This document shows, one piece after another, positions 43,010 through 52,056 of a stretch of DNA of 64,000 nucleotides. This stretch comes from Leptolyngbya boryana PCC 6306 (GTDB lineage Bacteria > Cyanobacteriota > Cyanobacteriia > Leptolyngbyales > Leptolyngbyaceae). The first letter of the stretch is position 1. The number at the start of each line of letters is the position of its first letter. The stretch is taken from positions 1,816,577 to 1,880,576 of the forward strand of contig NZ_KB731324.1 in the NCBI RefSeq assembly GCF_000353285.1, in the 5' to 3' direction. The translations under genes and the position numbers were made by a program. The notes under the pieces were generated by a model. The model was not told the DNA's origin, did no database searches, and worked only from the letters and a program-made list of their open reading frames with translations.

Positions 43010-43303
43010 TTACTGAATTTTGATACAGCCGTTCTTGATTTCAATCTTAGAATCGTCTTTGATTTCGACTTTGCCACAAGCAGTTTCAATCGTTGCTTCT
43101 CGACCGCTGCCTTGAATCGTGGCTGCCCCCGTTGTTCTTGCTTCAAATGTGACTTCTTTGTTTGAGCCATCCATGCGAACTTTCATCACATGCTTTTGGG
43201 AGTCTTGATTGGAGTACTTGATGTAAACAGTAGCCACTGACGGCATCGCAAAGGCAACAGTTGGCATGAGCGCAAGTGCTGCAAGAATGAACGTTTTTTT
43301 CAT
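43010..43303 (-). CDS. Small secreted beta-strand protein
   Basis: 97 residues with a clear signal peptide (KKTFILAALALMPTVAFA-M). The mature 78 residues are almost all beta strand (VYIKYSNQDSQKHVMKVRMD; GREATIETACGKVEIKDDSK), with two Cys. Bounded by a strong terminator, so it is a single-gene unit. No family recognised. Confidence 0.7.
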   Translation of the reverse strand: MKKTFILAALALMPTVAFAMPSVATVYIKYSNQDSQKHVMKVRMDGSNKEVTFEARTTGAATIQGSGREATIETACGKVEIKDDSKIEIKNGCIKIQ

Positions 43304-43690
43304 GGTTTTAGCAAGAATTTTGAATCAGAAGAGATTGGAACAGACAGAGTAATAGGTCTGTGTTTCACTACTCTTCTTGCTTGACTATGGCAAAGCTTTG
43401 CTCTGAATTCGGATGAGCAAAACACGGGAATCATAAGGCTTAGCGTGCAATGTATTCTGCTTTAATTCAGTACATTTCCTGAAATCGCTAAAATGCATCT
43501 GGAATTGCGAGTCACGAACTGTAGCTAGTTCAAATATAGCTAGAGTAAAAATTGCAAACAATCACCGCGATCTCGAATTCCAAAGACTTTTTTCATCTTC
43601 TATGCTGAACGTAACCTTGACATAGAACCCAAGCGATCGCACTCAGGATCAATAACCCGCCAATCCAAAATGAAATCCGAATGGCAACAA
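43304..43690. other. Intergenic region, nothing clear
   Basis: 387 AT-rich bases with stops in all frames. It should contain the promoter of the small secreted protein gene. No repeat noticed. Confidence 0.5.
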
Positions 43691-44707
43691 TTACCCCAAT
43701 TGCGCAAGTTCAGGAATTGAAGCAGCTTCTACAGGCTTGCTTTCAGGTGTCGGCTCGTCCTCTTCGATGATTTGCCAAATTCCTTCAATATGTGCCACCC
43801 ATCGGCAGGGTTGAAATTCGCCGAAACTGACCAGAATTAAATCCTTGACCTTGGCTTGATCCGTTTCGCGAATATAGTAGCGCAAAGGCAAATCGTCTTC
43901 GCCCCGATACGTAGAAAGTTCATTTTGAGGATGGACATACCCTTGCGTTTCTACGATCGTCTGAAAATTTGCGTCTCCCAATTGCTCCCTGAGTTGCTTG
44001 AAATCTTGGCGATCGATTTCAGCTAGCGTAAAATCCCACCGCGAAATTCCCATCGGCACTTTGACAGGACAATTCCAATCCTCACCATCAGGACTGTCAT
44101 CATAGGCATCCATTCGTCGGGTGAGATCAAAGGGTTTCACAGCGAACGTTGGGCGACGAGAGACTTGCGGTGGATGCGATCGCGCTCCCACTTCAACCCG
44201 ACAAAGAACTAACCGCAGACCATCCTCATAACCTGTAACAAATTTGACTTGATAATTAAAAATGCGCGTAAACAGCATTCCCTCGCCCGCAGGAGCCGAG
44301 TCAGTCCAAATTCGCTCACACCGACTGAGGAAATCGAACTGATTCAATTCTTCAGGCACGATCGATGCAATGAACCAATCCATACAAATCGGGACATTGG
44401 TTCGACCCGGTTGGGTATCTGGGTTCCATTGCAAACGCTCAGGCGAACTAGAATATTCACGAATCTGGTAAAACGCCTGAAGCAGTATGACGAGATTGGG
44501 ATAGCCTTGGGCTTGGATAGCTGCAATTTGTTCAGGCGTGATGCTATCTGGGGAAAGCCCTGCGACATCGAGTTCGACTAGAAAGAAGCGACGCTTGGCA
44601 GATAGAGTAGCTTGACTATCGGAGTCATGCTGTCGTGCCAATTGCACAATGTCGCCCGATCGCTTTTCGAGGCTATCTAATGTCGCTTGCTCAGGAATTG
44701 TCACCAT
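43691..44707 (-). CDS. Conserved hypothetical protein
   Basis: 338 residues, soluble, with no motif that I can name. The N-terminus is helical (ATLDSLEKRSGDIVQLARQH), the centre beta-rich (FVTGYEDGLRLVLCRVEVGA), and the C-terminus has RWVAHIEGIWQIIEEDE. It looks like a full-length, well-maintained gene. Single-gene unit. Confidence 0.65.
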   Translation of the reverse strand: MVTIPEQATLDSLEKRSGDIVQLARQHDSDSQATLSAKRRFFLVELDVAGLSPDSITPEQIAAIQAQGYPNLVILLQAFYQIREYSSSPERLQWNPDTQPGRTNVPICMDWFIASIVPEELNQFDFLSRCERIWTDSAPAGEGMLFTRIFNYQVKFVTGYEDGLRLVLCRVEVGARSHPPQVSRRPTFAVKPFDLTRRMDAYDDSPDGEDWNCPVKVPMGISRWDFTLAEIDRQDFKQLREQLGDANFQTIVETQGYVHPQNELSTYRGEDDLPLRYYIRETDQAKVKDLILVSFGEFQPCRWVAHIEGIWQIIEEDEPTPESKPVEAASIPELAQLG

Positions 44708-45101
44708 GAGATGAAATCCGGGATAGTAATAGGTAATAAATCATACTTCTTCTCAGACCTGCCCAACCTGCCAAGCCAAAGTTAACGCCAGTGTCCCCAG
44801 AGCCAGCGTTTGTTTGCAAGCACTCTTGATTGCTGAGGCTACAAATCTTGAAACACAATGCTAGTTTTGAGCGATTGACAGCCATCCCAAAGCAACTCCG
44901 ATTTGCGAATACGGATGCGAAGACTCTCAAAGATCTCCCAGTCTCAATAAAAACCTCATAATTGTTTTTAGAGAGCAGGCGAAGATAGTCACGCTCGACA
45001 AATCAGATAAATTTTGAGAATGTTCCTCAGAATGGATTTTGCCCAACACTAAGCACCTTATGATGACGGGAACGCTTCACGAGCGAGTAACTTCAATCTC
45101 T
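44708..45101. other. Intergenic region with a possible old gene tail
   Basis: 394 bases. A minus-strand frame ending ALTLAWQVGQV can be read near 44760-44830, but it has no start and its evidence is weak. No other feature seen. Confidence 0.35.
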
Positions 45102-46613
45102 TCATTGATGAACCTGAAGCAGCCCGATTAAGGTCTCTTTTGCTCCGAGATCATATAGATTGCGGAGATGATGCGTCACTGCCTCAACGAAACGCGAGGA
45201 CTGCGGGAGATCGCCAAAAAGTTCAGAAAGCCCGAAGAGACTACTGGGATCGGAACCGCCTGCTTGGGCACATTGAGTGAGAGCATCTGCCATTGGATCA
45301 TCAATTGAAATCGGCTTCTTCTGGTCATCCAGTCCATTTAAGTAGCGGAACCAAGAAGCGATCATCAAACTCAGATAGTCAATGGATTCACCTTGCTGTA
45401 GTTTCTCCCGCAGTGGACTGAGCACCCACTTAGGTAGCTTAGCTGAACTATTGAAACACAAGCGTGGAAGCTGATCTCGGATTTTGGGATTCGCAAACCG
45501 CTCAATCAATGTCTTTTTATAGGTGTCCAAGTCAATTCCAGGAACAGGCTGAAGCGTAGAAGTTACTTCCTCCATCAACTGTTCAACGGCTTGTCGAATT
45601 AACTGATCAGCCATTGCTTCATGAACATAGGAATAGCCCATCAATGTGCCGAGATAGCCGATCAGCAGATGGCTAGCATTGAGCAGGCGAATCTTCATCA
45701 TCTCGTAAGGATGAACATCATTTGTAAATTGAACGCCCACTGCTTCGAGTTCCGGTCTACCTGCACAGAAGTTATCTTCGATGACCCACTGAAGAAAAGG
45801 TTCAGCAACGACTGGAAAAGCATCTTCAATGCCAAACTGATTCCGAACCATTTCAATATCCGCTGCAGTGGTCGCGGGAGTAATGCGATCGACCATACAG
45901 TTTGGAAAAGCAACATGGTCAGCAATCCAACGCCCCAACTCTGGATCGTGCAGTTCTGCAAAAGCTGTTAGCATTTTTTTAACAATATTGCCGTTCCCCT
46001 GCAAGTTATCGCAAGACAGGACAGTAAAGGGTGCTACTCCCTGTTGACGACGTTGATCTAATGCAGCTGTCAAAAAGCCATAGACCCCGATCGGTTGATC
46101 TGGATGTTGTAAATCATGCTGAATTGTTGGGTGATTGACATCAAATTCACCGCTGCCCTCAATGTAGTAGTAGCCTCCTTCTGTAATCGTGAGTGTCACA
46201 ATGCGACATTGGGGATGGGCTAAGGTATCAATTACAGCTTGCCGATTTTCTGGCGCGAATAGGTACTGTGTAATCGAACCAATGACTCTAGCATTATCGC
46301 TTTCGGGCGATCGCTCTACTAAGGTGTATAAGCAATCTTGTGACTTCAATGCATCTCGCATCCGCTGATCGAATTCCAGCAAGCCAACTCCGCAAATGCC
46401 CCAATCGCTGTTGGGATGCTGGTGAAGGTAATCGTCAAGATAAAGGGCTTGATGGGCACGATGAAATCCGCCTACCCCAATGTGGATAATTCCATTCTTG
46501 ATTTGATGGCGATCGTATTGAGGAATGCGAACATCACTCGCTAAACGAGCAAGAGAGGCTTCATTCAGCTTGATGGCTGATTCGGTTTTGATATTGGGGT
46601 TCATGGGATTCAT
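45102..46613 (-). CDS. Mannitol dehydrogenase family polyol oxidoreductase
   Basis: 503 residues, the usual length of long-chain polyol dehydrogenases (mannitol 2-dehydrogenase, arabitol dehydrogenase, fructuronate reductase). The NAD-binding loop is IIHIGVGGFHRAHQALYLD (residues about 44-62). The catalytic-domain part has HPYEMMKIRLLNASHLLIGY, containing the conserved Lys and Asn-His pair. It oxidises a sugar alcohol such as mannitol or arabitol to the ketose, with NAD. It is the last gene of the ABC operon, and its start overlaps the ATPase gene by 53 bases. Exact substrate cannot be told from sequence. Confidence 0.9.
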   Translation of the reverse strand: MNPMNPNIKTESAIKLNEASLARLASDVRIPQYDRHQIKNGIIHIGVGGFHRAHQALYLDDYLHQHPNSDWGICGVGLLEFDQRMRDALKSQDCLYTLVERSPESDNARVIGSITQYLFAPENRQAVIDTLAHPQCRIVTLTITEGGYYYIEGSGEFDVNHPTIQHDLQHPDQPIGVYGFLTAALDQRRQQGVAPFTVLSCDNLQGNGNIVKKMLTAFAELHDPELGRWIADHVAFPNCMVDRITPATTAADIEMVRNQFGIEDAFPVVAEPFLQWVIEDNFCAGRPELEAVGVQFTNDVHPYEMMKIRLLNASHLLIGYLGTLMGYSYVHEAMADQLIRQAVEQLMEEVTSTLQPVPGIDLDTYKKTLIERFANPKIRDQLPRLCFNSSAKLPKWVLSPLREKLQQGESIDYLSLMIASWFRYLNGLDDQKKPISIDDPMADALTQCAQAGGSDPSSLFGLSELFGDLPQSSRFVEAVTHHLRNLYDLGAKETLIGLLQVHQ

Positions 46614-47718
46614 CCATTGTTAAGTGGTGACGACGAGCTTTGGGAACAGATTCACCGTTTTGATTAAACAGATGGCAAAGATCGCCATCTACATGAATAA
46701 ATGCGCGATCGTGCATCCGGCTAGGATTGTCACCATCGGTTTGCACAACCAATGTGTCACCCCCCGCAATTCTGACGTAGAGAAATGTTTCTCCACCTAG
46801 TTGTTCTACGACAAGCACTTCACCTGTCAGAGTTGGATCATTGTGATCCAGTCTTAAGTGTTCTGGTCGAATTCCTAAGGTTGCGCCATCTCCAGTAGAG
46901 AGGCTTCCAGGTCTAACGGGAATGGTCACGCGAGCACCACCCGGAAGTTGAACTGTTGTCCCGGAGTCATTGACGGCGGATACCGTGACGGGGAGAAAGT
47001 TCATTTTCGGTGAACCGATGAATCCAGCCACGAATAGATTTCGAGGATGATGGTAGAGTTCCAGCGGTGATCCTACTTGTTCCACAATCCCGCCCTGCAA
47101 GACCACAATCTTATCGGCAAGTGTCATTGCTTCGACCTGATCGTGCGTGACATAAATCATCGTGGATTGCAGGCTATCGTGTAGGCTTGCAAGTTCTAGC
47201 CGCATCTGTACTCGCAAAGCTGCATCTAAGTTTGACAAAGGTTCATCAAACAAAAATACCTTGGGATTCCGAACGAGTGCCCGACCGATCGCGACCCGCT
47301 GACGTTGCCCCCCCGATAGCTCTTTCGGTTTCCGGTTTAAGAGGGGTTCTAACTGGAGGATACGAGCCACATCTCGCGCCCGTTCCATTCGTCGCGCTTT
47401 TGGCATACCAGAAAGCCGTAGACTGAATGCCATATTTTCTGCCACAGTCATGTGAGGATAGAGCGCATAGGTTTGGAACACCATGGCTAATCCCCGTTTG
47501 TCGGGCGGCACATCATTCACCCGTTCTCCATCAATCAACAGATCCCCCGAGGAAATGTCCTCAAGTCCAGCAATCATGCGAAGTAATGTTGATTTCCCAC
47601 AGCCCGATGGACCCACAAACACCACAAACTCACGATCGTTAATATCCAGATCAATGCCTTTGATGATTTCAACGTCAGTGTACCGTTTATGGATATTTCT
47701 TAAAGTAACTGTAGACAT
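46561..47718 (-). CDS. Sugar/polyol ABC transporter ATPase (MalK/UgpC type)
   Basis: 385 residues. Walker A GPSGCGKST, signature LSGGQRQRVAIGRAL, Walker B VFLFDEPLSNLDAALR and H-loop YVTHDQVEAMT are intact. The C-terminal part is the TOBE/OB regulatory domain of the MalK group (LGIRPEHLRL). It powers the two permeases at 47755 and 48591. The C-terminus overlaps the dehydrogenase gene. Confidence 0.95.
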   Translation of the reverse strand: MSTVTLRNIHKRYTDVEIIKGIDLDINDREFVVFVGPSGCGKSTLLRMIAGLEDISSGDLLIDGERVNDVPPDKRGLAMVFQTYALYPHMTVAENMAFSLRLSGMPKARRMERARDVARILQLEPLLNRKPKELSGGQRQRVAIGRALVRNPKVFLFDEPLSNLDAALRVQMRLELASLHDSLQSTMIYVTHDQVEAMTLADKIVVLQGGIVEQVGSPLELYHHPRNLFVAGFIGSPKMNFLPVTVSAVNDSGTTVQLPGGARVTIPVRPGSLSTGDGATLGIRPEHLRLDHNDPTLTGEVLVVEQLGGETFLYVRIAGGDTLVVQTDGDNPSRMHDRAFIHVDGDLCHLFNQNGESVPKARRHHLTMDESHEPQYQNRISHQAE

Positions 47719-47754
47719 GAACTGCTCCTATCGATGATTAAAAACAAGCAGATG

Positions 47755-48576
47755 CTATTTCACGGCGCCAAAGGTCAGACCTCGAACTAATTGTCGTTGG
47801 CTTAACCAACCAAAGATGAGAATGGGTGCGATCGCTAACGTTGATGCAGCAGAAAGCTTTGCCCAGAACAATCCCTGCGGACTGGAGAATGAAGCAATAA
47901 ACGCAGTGAGTGGAGCTGCATCAGACGTGGTGAGATTCAAGCTCCAGAAGGCTTCGTTCCACGACAGAATGATAGATAGTAGCGCAGTAGAAGCAATTCC
48001 CGGCAGTGCTAATGGCAGTAACACGTGGCGAAGTTCTTGTTGAGTACTAGCACCATCCATTCGATCGGCTTCTAGAATTTCTTTGGGGACATCTTTGAAG
48101 AAGCTATAGATCATCCAAACGACGATCGGTAAATTGGTCAGCGTGTAAATGATAATCAAAGCGAGACGAGTATCTAGCAGCCCCGCATTCCGACACAGGA
48201 TGTAGATGGGAACCAAAACGCCAACAGACGGTAGCATTTTGGTGGACAACATCCAGGTCAAGGTTCCCTTGGTGCGTTTGGTGGGGAAGAATGCCATCGC
48301 ATAGGCAGCAGGAATAGCAAGCAGTAGTGCAAGAATCGTTGAGCCGAGGGAAACGGCTACGCTGTTAAACGCATAATTGAAGTAACTTGCCCGATCCTGG
48401 ATAGTCACATAATTTTCCACGGTTGGCTGGAAGAACAACTGAGGTGGAGTCGCAACCGCAGCAACTTCAGTTTTGAAACTGGTAATAAACATCCAGAAGA
48501 TTGGGAAGAACAGGAGTAAAGCAGTTAACCAGCCCAGCACTGCCCACAGCCATGTACGAGAATTTTTACGTGCCAT
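47755..48576 (-). CDS. Sugar/polyol ABC transporter permease (MalG type)
   Basis: 273 residues, six helices. The EAA loop that contacts the ATPase reads EADRMDGASTQQELRHVLLP. It pairs with the permease at 48591, 14 bases upstream, to form the channel. The MalG-like C-terminus (QRQLVRGLTFGAVK) is typical of sugar-alcohol systems of the SmoG kind. Confidence 0.93.
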   Translation of the reverse strand: MARKNSRTWLWAVLGWLTALLLFFPIFWMFITSFKTEVAAVATPPQLFFQPTVENYVTIQDRASYFNYAFNSVAVSLGSTILALLLAIPAAYAMAFFPTKRTKGTLTWMLSTKMLPSVGVLVPIYILCRNAGLLDTRLALIIIYTLTNLPIVVWMIYSFFKDVPKEILEADRMDGASTQQELRHVLLPLALPGIASTALLSIILSWNEAFWSLNLTTSDAAPLTAFIASFSSPQGLFWAKLSAASTLAIAPILIFGWLSQRQLVRGLTFGAVK

Positions 48577-48590
48577 TTTAAGTGCCCCAA

Positions 48591-49508
48591 TTAGGTATCC
48601 AAATTACGAGCAACACTCCGCAACAAGAAGATTGCTACGATATTTGCCAAAATTACGGCAATCAAACCACCGGCTGAAGCACCACCGACATCAAATTCTA
48701 GTAGCGCTTTCAGGAAGATGTAATAGGCTAGGTTTGTTGTTGCTAAACCAGGCCCACCACCCGTCGTTACGAAGATTTCCGCAAAGATGGTGAGGAAGAA
48801 AATTGTTTCAATCATTGCGACAACGGCGATCGCACGGCTGAGGTGCGGCAGCATCACGAATCGGAATAGCGCGATCGCATTTGCGCCATCCATCCGAGCA
48901 GCTTCTAACTGCTCATGATCAAGCGACTGAATTGCGGTCAATAAGATCAGCAACGCAAAAGGAAGCCACTCCCATGACACAATGATGATGATTGCTAGTA
49001 ATGGGAAATTGGCAAACCAATCGATCGCGCCTAATCCTAAGCCTCGTGTAATTTGAGCAAACAACCCATTGACCGGATGCATCAGCATATTCTTCCAAAT
49101 CAATGCACTAACTGTAGGCATGACAAAGAAAGGAGAAATCGCTAGCACCCGCGCAATTCCCTGTCCGGGAAAGTCTTGATCAAACAAGATGGCGAGTAAT
49201 GTCCCAAGTCCGATCGTAATTGCCAAAACGGCAGCAACTAGCACGATCGTAGTCCCAAGCGAAATCCAAAAACCTGAATCACCGAGGATAAAGGTGAAAT
49301 TCTCAATCCCAATGAACTTTTGTGCATCTGGATTCAACAGGTTATACCGCTGAAAAGAAAACCAGATGGTCATCACCAGCGGCACAATCATCCATAGCAG
49401 CAGCGCAATGACGGAAGGCGCAACAAGCGGTAAGGTTGATGCCTGACGACGAGTTCGTCGTCTGGGTGGCGGTGTTTCGGGGTGACGTTCTACAACAATT
49501 GAAGACAT
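48591..49508 (-). CDS. Sugar/polyol ABC transporter permease (MalF type)
   Basis: 305 residues. A basic N-terminus (PPPRRRTRRQAST) precedes six helices. The EAA loop is EAARMDGANAIALFRFVMLP. It is the first permease after the binding-protein gene, separated from it by a 106-base gap with a stem-loop. Confidence 0.93.
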   Translation of the reverse strand: MSSIVVERHPETPPPRRRTRRQASTLPLVAPSVIALLLWMIVPLVMTIWFSFQRYNLLNPDAQKFIGIENFTFILGDSGFWISLGTTIVLVAAVLAITIGLGTLLAILFDQDFPGQGIARVLAISPFFVMPTVSALIWKNMLMHPVNGLFAQITRGLGLGAIDWFANFPLLAIIIIVSWEWLPFALLILLTAIQSLDHEQLEAARMDGANAIALFRFVMLPHLSRAIAVVAMIETIFFLTIFAEIFVTTGGGPGLATTNLAYYIFLKALLEFDVGGASAGGLIAVILANIVAIFLLRSVARNLDT

Positions 49509-49557
49509 AGTTTTAACGATCGCAAATTGAATGGTCTTTGAACCGCATTGGTCAGAA

Positions 49558-49619
49558 AGTAGGAACAGATCTCAAGCGATTGAGTAACCTTGAAAACTGC
49601 TGCTCAATCTGTCCCTACT
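49558..49619 (-). promoter_or_regulatory. Intercistronic stem-loop after the binding-protein gene
   Basis: AGTAGGAACAGAT (49558-49570) pairs with ATCTGTCCCTACT (49607-49619) in 12 of 13 positions, and CTCAA-GCGA-TTGAG forms an inner hairpin. The outer arm covers the stop codon of the binding-protein gene. As in malE-malF, it would protect the upstream mRNA or reduce read-through. Confidence 0.65.
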
Positions 49620-50961
49620 GGATATAGCCTGTATGTCTCATGAAGCGCTCCGTTGTACGTTGAGATTGCTGCAATGCTTGATCAACAGAGGTACTACCAG
49701 TCAGTGCAGCCGCGATCGTTTGTCCAGTCGATGATCCAATCGCTTGGAATTCTGGAATATCCACATACTGAATGCCTTTATAAGGTGTGGGTTGAGCCGC
49801 AGGTCGGGTGACATCAGCAGATTGGATAGAACGCAGCACGATCGAGGCAAAAGGAGCGGCTTTTTGATAGTTAGGATTCTGATAGGTGGAAGTGCGAGTA
49901 CCCGGTGGTACGGCAACCCAACCATTTTGTTCAGCAACTAGCTGGATATACTCTTTCGAGGTTGCCCAAGCAATAAACCGTTCCGCTGCTTCTGGTGCTT
50001 TCGAGGTTTTAGGAACTGCTAAAGCCCAAGCCCAGAGCCAATTTGAACCATTGGGATATTTCTCGATCGGCGCACGAGCAAAGCCTAGCTTGTCATACAC
50101 CTTAGATTCTTTCGGGTTCGAGAGGAGTCCCGCCGCAACGGTTGCATCAACCCACATTCCGCACTTGCCTGTTGAGAACAAGGCTAAATTTTCATTGAAT
50201 CCATTAGAGCTTGCTCCAGGTGGACCGTAGTTCCGCATGAGATCTACATAGTAGGTGATTGCTTCTTTCCAAGCGGGTGTATTAATGGTTGGATTCCAGT
50301 TCGTGTCAAACCATTGACCTCCATAGGTATTCACGAGCGTTGAAATGAACCCCATATTTTCACCCCAACCCGGTTTCCCCCGTAAGCACACGCCATAAAC
50401 CCCATTTTTGGGATCATGGATTTTACTTGCCCACTCTTTAATTTGAGGATAGGTGGGCTGTTCAGGAACCGTAATTCCTGCTTTTTCAAATAAATCCTTG
50501 CGATAATAAAGCATCGAACTTTCGCCATAGAACGGCACCGCATAGAGTTTGCCGTCATTAGAAAGTCCTTCTCGAATCGGTTTTAACAGGTCGTTGACAT
50601 CATAGCTAGCAGGCAAATTTAGTGGTCTGAGCCAATCGCGTCTTGCCCAGATCGGAGTCTCATAAGATCCGATCGTCAAAACATCAAATTGCCCACCTTG
50701 GCTGGCAACATCAGTCGTGACCCGCTGGCGCAATACATTTTCTTCCAACACGACCCATCTCAGTTGAATGTCGGGGTTCGCTTTCTCAAACTGGCTGGAA
50801 AGCTCTTGCATGATCACCATATCGCCGTTATTGACGGTGGCGATCGTGAGTCTTGTTTTTTCTGCCGCTTGCGAACCTGAAGAACAAGCATGTAACAGTT
50901 GCGTCAACATCATGCCAATCAGGAACACAACGATGATCTTGGCGAAGCGAGGTGTACGCAT
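49615..50961 (-). CDS. Sugar/polyol ABC substrate-binding lipoprotein
   Basis: 448 residues. Lipoprotein signal with lipobox LLHAC (Cys about residue 26) then a family 1 extracellular solute-binding fold: ANPDIQLRWVVLEENVLRQR, YAVPFYGESSMLYYRKDLFE and the late WLWAWALAVPKTSKAPEAAE. This group includes mannitol, sorbitol and arabitol binding proteins (SmoE-like). First gene of the operon binding protein, two permeases, ATPase, dehydrogenase. Confidence 0.93.
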   Translation of the reverse strand: MRTPRFAKIIVVFLIGMMLTQLLHACSSGSQAAEKTRLTIATVNNGDMVIMQELSSQFEKANPDIQLRWVVLEENVLRQRVTTDVASQGGQFDVLTIGSYETPIWARRDWLRPLNLPASYDVNDLLKPIREGLSNDGKLYAVPFYGESSMLYYRKDLFEKAGITVPEQPTYPQIKEWASKIHDPKNGVYGVCLRGKPGWGENMGFISTLVNTYGGQWFDTNWNPTINTPAWKEAITYYVDLMRNYGPPGASSNGFNENLALFSTGKCGMWVDATVAAGLLSNPKESKVYDKLGFARAPIEKYPNGSNWLWAWALAVPKTSKAPEAAERFIAWATSKEYIQLVAEQNGWVAVPPGTRTSTYQNPNYQKAAPFASIVLRSIQSADVTRPAAQPTPYKGIQYVDIPEFQAIGSSTGQTIAAALTGSTSVDQALQQSQRTTERFMRHTGYIQ

Positions 50962-50997
50962 CGCTAGCTCCTTATATTAAAGATCGAGCAAGTAATA

Positions 50998-51032
50998 TTG
51001 AGTTTATGCTCTACTTTTGGGCAAAAGCTCAA
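50998..51032. promoter_or_regulatory. Pair of candidate SorC operators
   Basis: TTGAGTTTATGCTCTA (50998-51013) and, inverted, TTGAGCTTTTGCCCAA (51017-51032) lie in the divergent promoter between the ABC operon and the SDR gene. A third, better copy occurs before the SorC gene. Confidence 0.55.
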
Positions 51033-51118
51033 TAATAGAAATCATACTGATCTCAGTTCTAAAACTAAATCGTTCATTCGGATTTGAAACAATTCTTGAT
51101 TAACAAGGAGATAAGACC

Positions 51119-51922
51119 GTGACGGCAAACGCAACTTATTCGTTTGAGGGAAAAACGATCTTAATCACAGGTGGTGCTGGAGATATTGGAAAAGCAACGG
51201 CACAACGCTTTGCAGCCAATGGTGCTGGAGTAGTTTTGCTGGATTTGAATGAAACCAAAATGGCAGAAATGGTGCAGGAATTAGAGGAGTACAATGTCCC
51301 TCTTGGTGCATTTCAGTGTGATGTGACGCTTGCAGACAGTGTGGCAAATGCATTTTCGGGTGCGATGGCGCAGGTTGGACAGATTGACTACATCTTTAAC
51401 AATGCTGGCTATCAAGGAGTCTTTGCCAAAACGGATGAGTATCCAGCGGATGATTTTCAAAAGGTCATAGATATCAATGTCATTGGCGTTTTTCATGTGC
51501 TAAAAGCTGCGGCTCAACATCTCCGGGATTCAGGGGGTGGCGCTATCGTCAATATGGCGAGCCATGCAGGAGTGGATGGCCCTCCAAACATGCTGGCTTA
51601 TGCAGCTTCCAAGTTTGCCGTGATTGGCATGACTCAAACGGCTGCAAAAGATTTAGCAGCTTACGGAATTCGAGTGAATTCTCTCTCACCTTCGCTCATT
51701 GGACCGGGCGTAATGTGGACACGGCAAACTGAATTGCAGGCAGCCGTGGGTTCTCAGTATTTTGATCTCGATCCCAAAGTTGTAGAACAACAAATGATCA
51801 ACTCTGTGCCAATGCGCCGTTTAGGAAGTTTAGAAGAGGTTGCCAACGGAGTTTCTTTTCTCATGAGTGATGAAGCGAGTTACATTACAGGATTTAACCT
51901 GGACATTACGGGGGGACAATAG
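51119..51922 (+). CDS. Short-chain dehydrogenase/reductase
   Basis: 267 residues, the usual SDR length. NAD(P) loop TILITGGAGDIGKATA (about 11-26), IDYIFNNAGYQGVF (NNAG motif), catalytic Ser in VNMASHAGVDG and YAASK active-site pair. The start is GTG with AAGGAG eight bases before it. It opens a plus-strand unit with the SorC regulator and faces the ABC operon, so it is probably a second polyol or sugar dehydrogenase (xylitol or sorbitol type). Confidence 0.92.
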   Translation: MTANATYSFEGKTILITGGAGDIGKATAQRFAANGAGVVLLDLNETKMAEMVQELEEYNVPLGAFQCDVTLADSVANAFSGAMAQVGQIDYIFNNAGYQGVFAKTDEYPADDFQKVIDINVIGVFHVLKAAAQHLRDSGGGAIVNMASHAGVDGPPNMLAYAASKFAVIGMTQTAAKDLAAYGIRVNSLSPSLIGPGVMWTRQTELQAAVGSQYFDLDPKVVEQQMINSVPMRRLGSLEEVANGVSFLMSDEASYITGFNLDITGGQ

Positions 51923-51981
51923 CGATCGCAGAATTTGAGTAGATTTTTGTGAGAGAAATGTGATAAACCTGACAAAGAGAT

Positions 51982-51997
51982 TTGAGCAAATGCTCTA
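51982..51997 (+). promoter_or_regulatory. Candidate SorC operator before its own gene
   Basis: TTGAGCAAATGCTCTA contains the perfect palindrome GAGCA-AA-TGCTC. It matches the two sites at 50998-51032. It is embedded in a larger imperfect inverted repeat (AAAGAGATTTGAGC with GCTCAAAAATCTCTTT). Confidence 0.6.
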
Positions 51998-52056
51998 GCT
52001 TTAGATATAGGCTCAAAAATCTCTTTGGGTAGATGCTTTTTTCTGGATGGTGAGAT

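Noticed and set aside
44691-44930. 79-residue minus-strand frame
   Set aside because: No ribosome-binding site, no protein-like composition, and it overlaps the start of the 338-residue gene.
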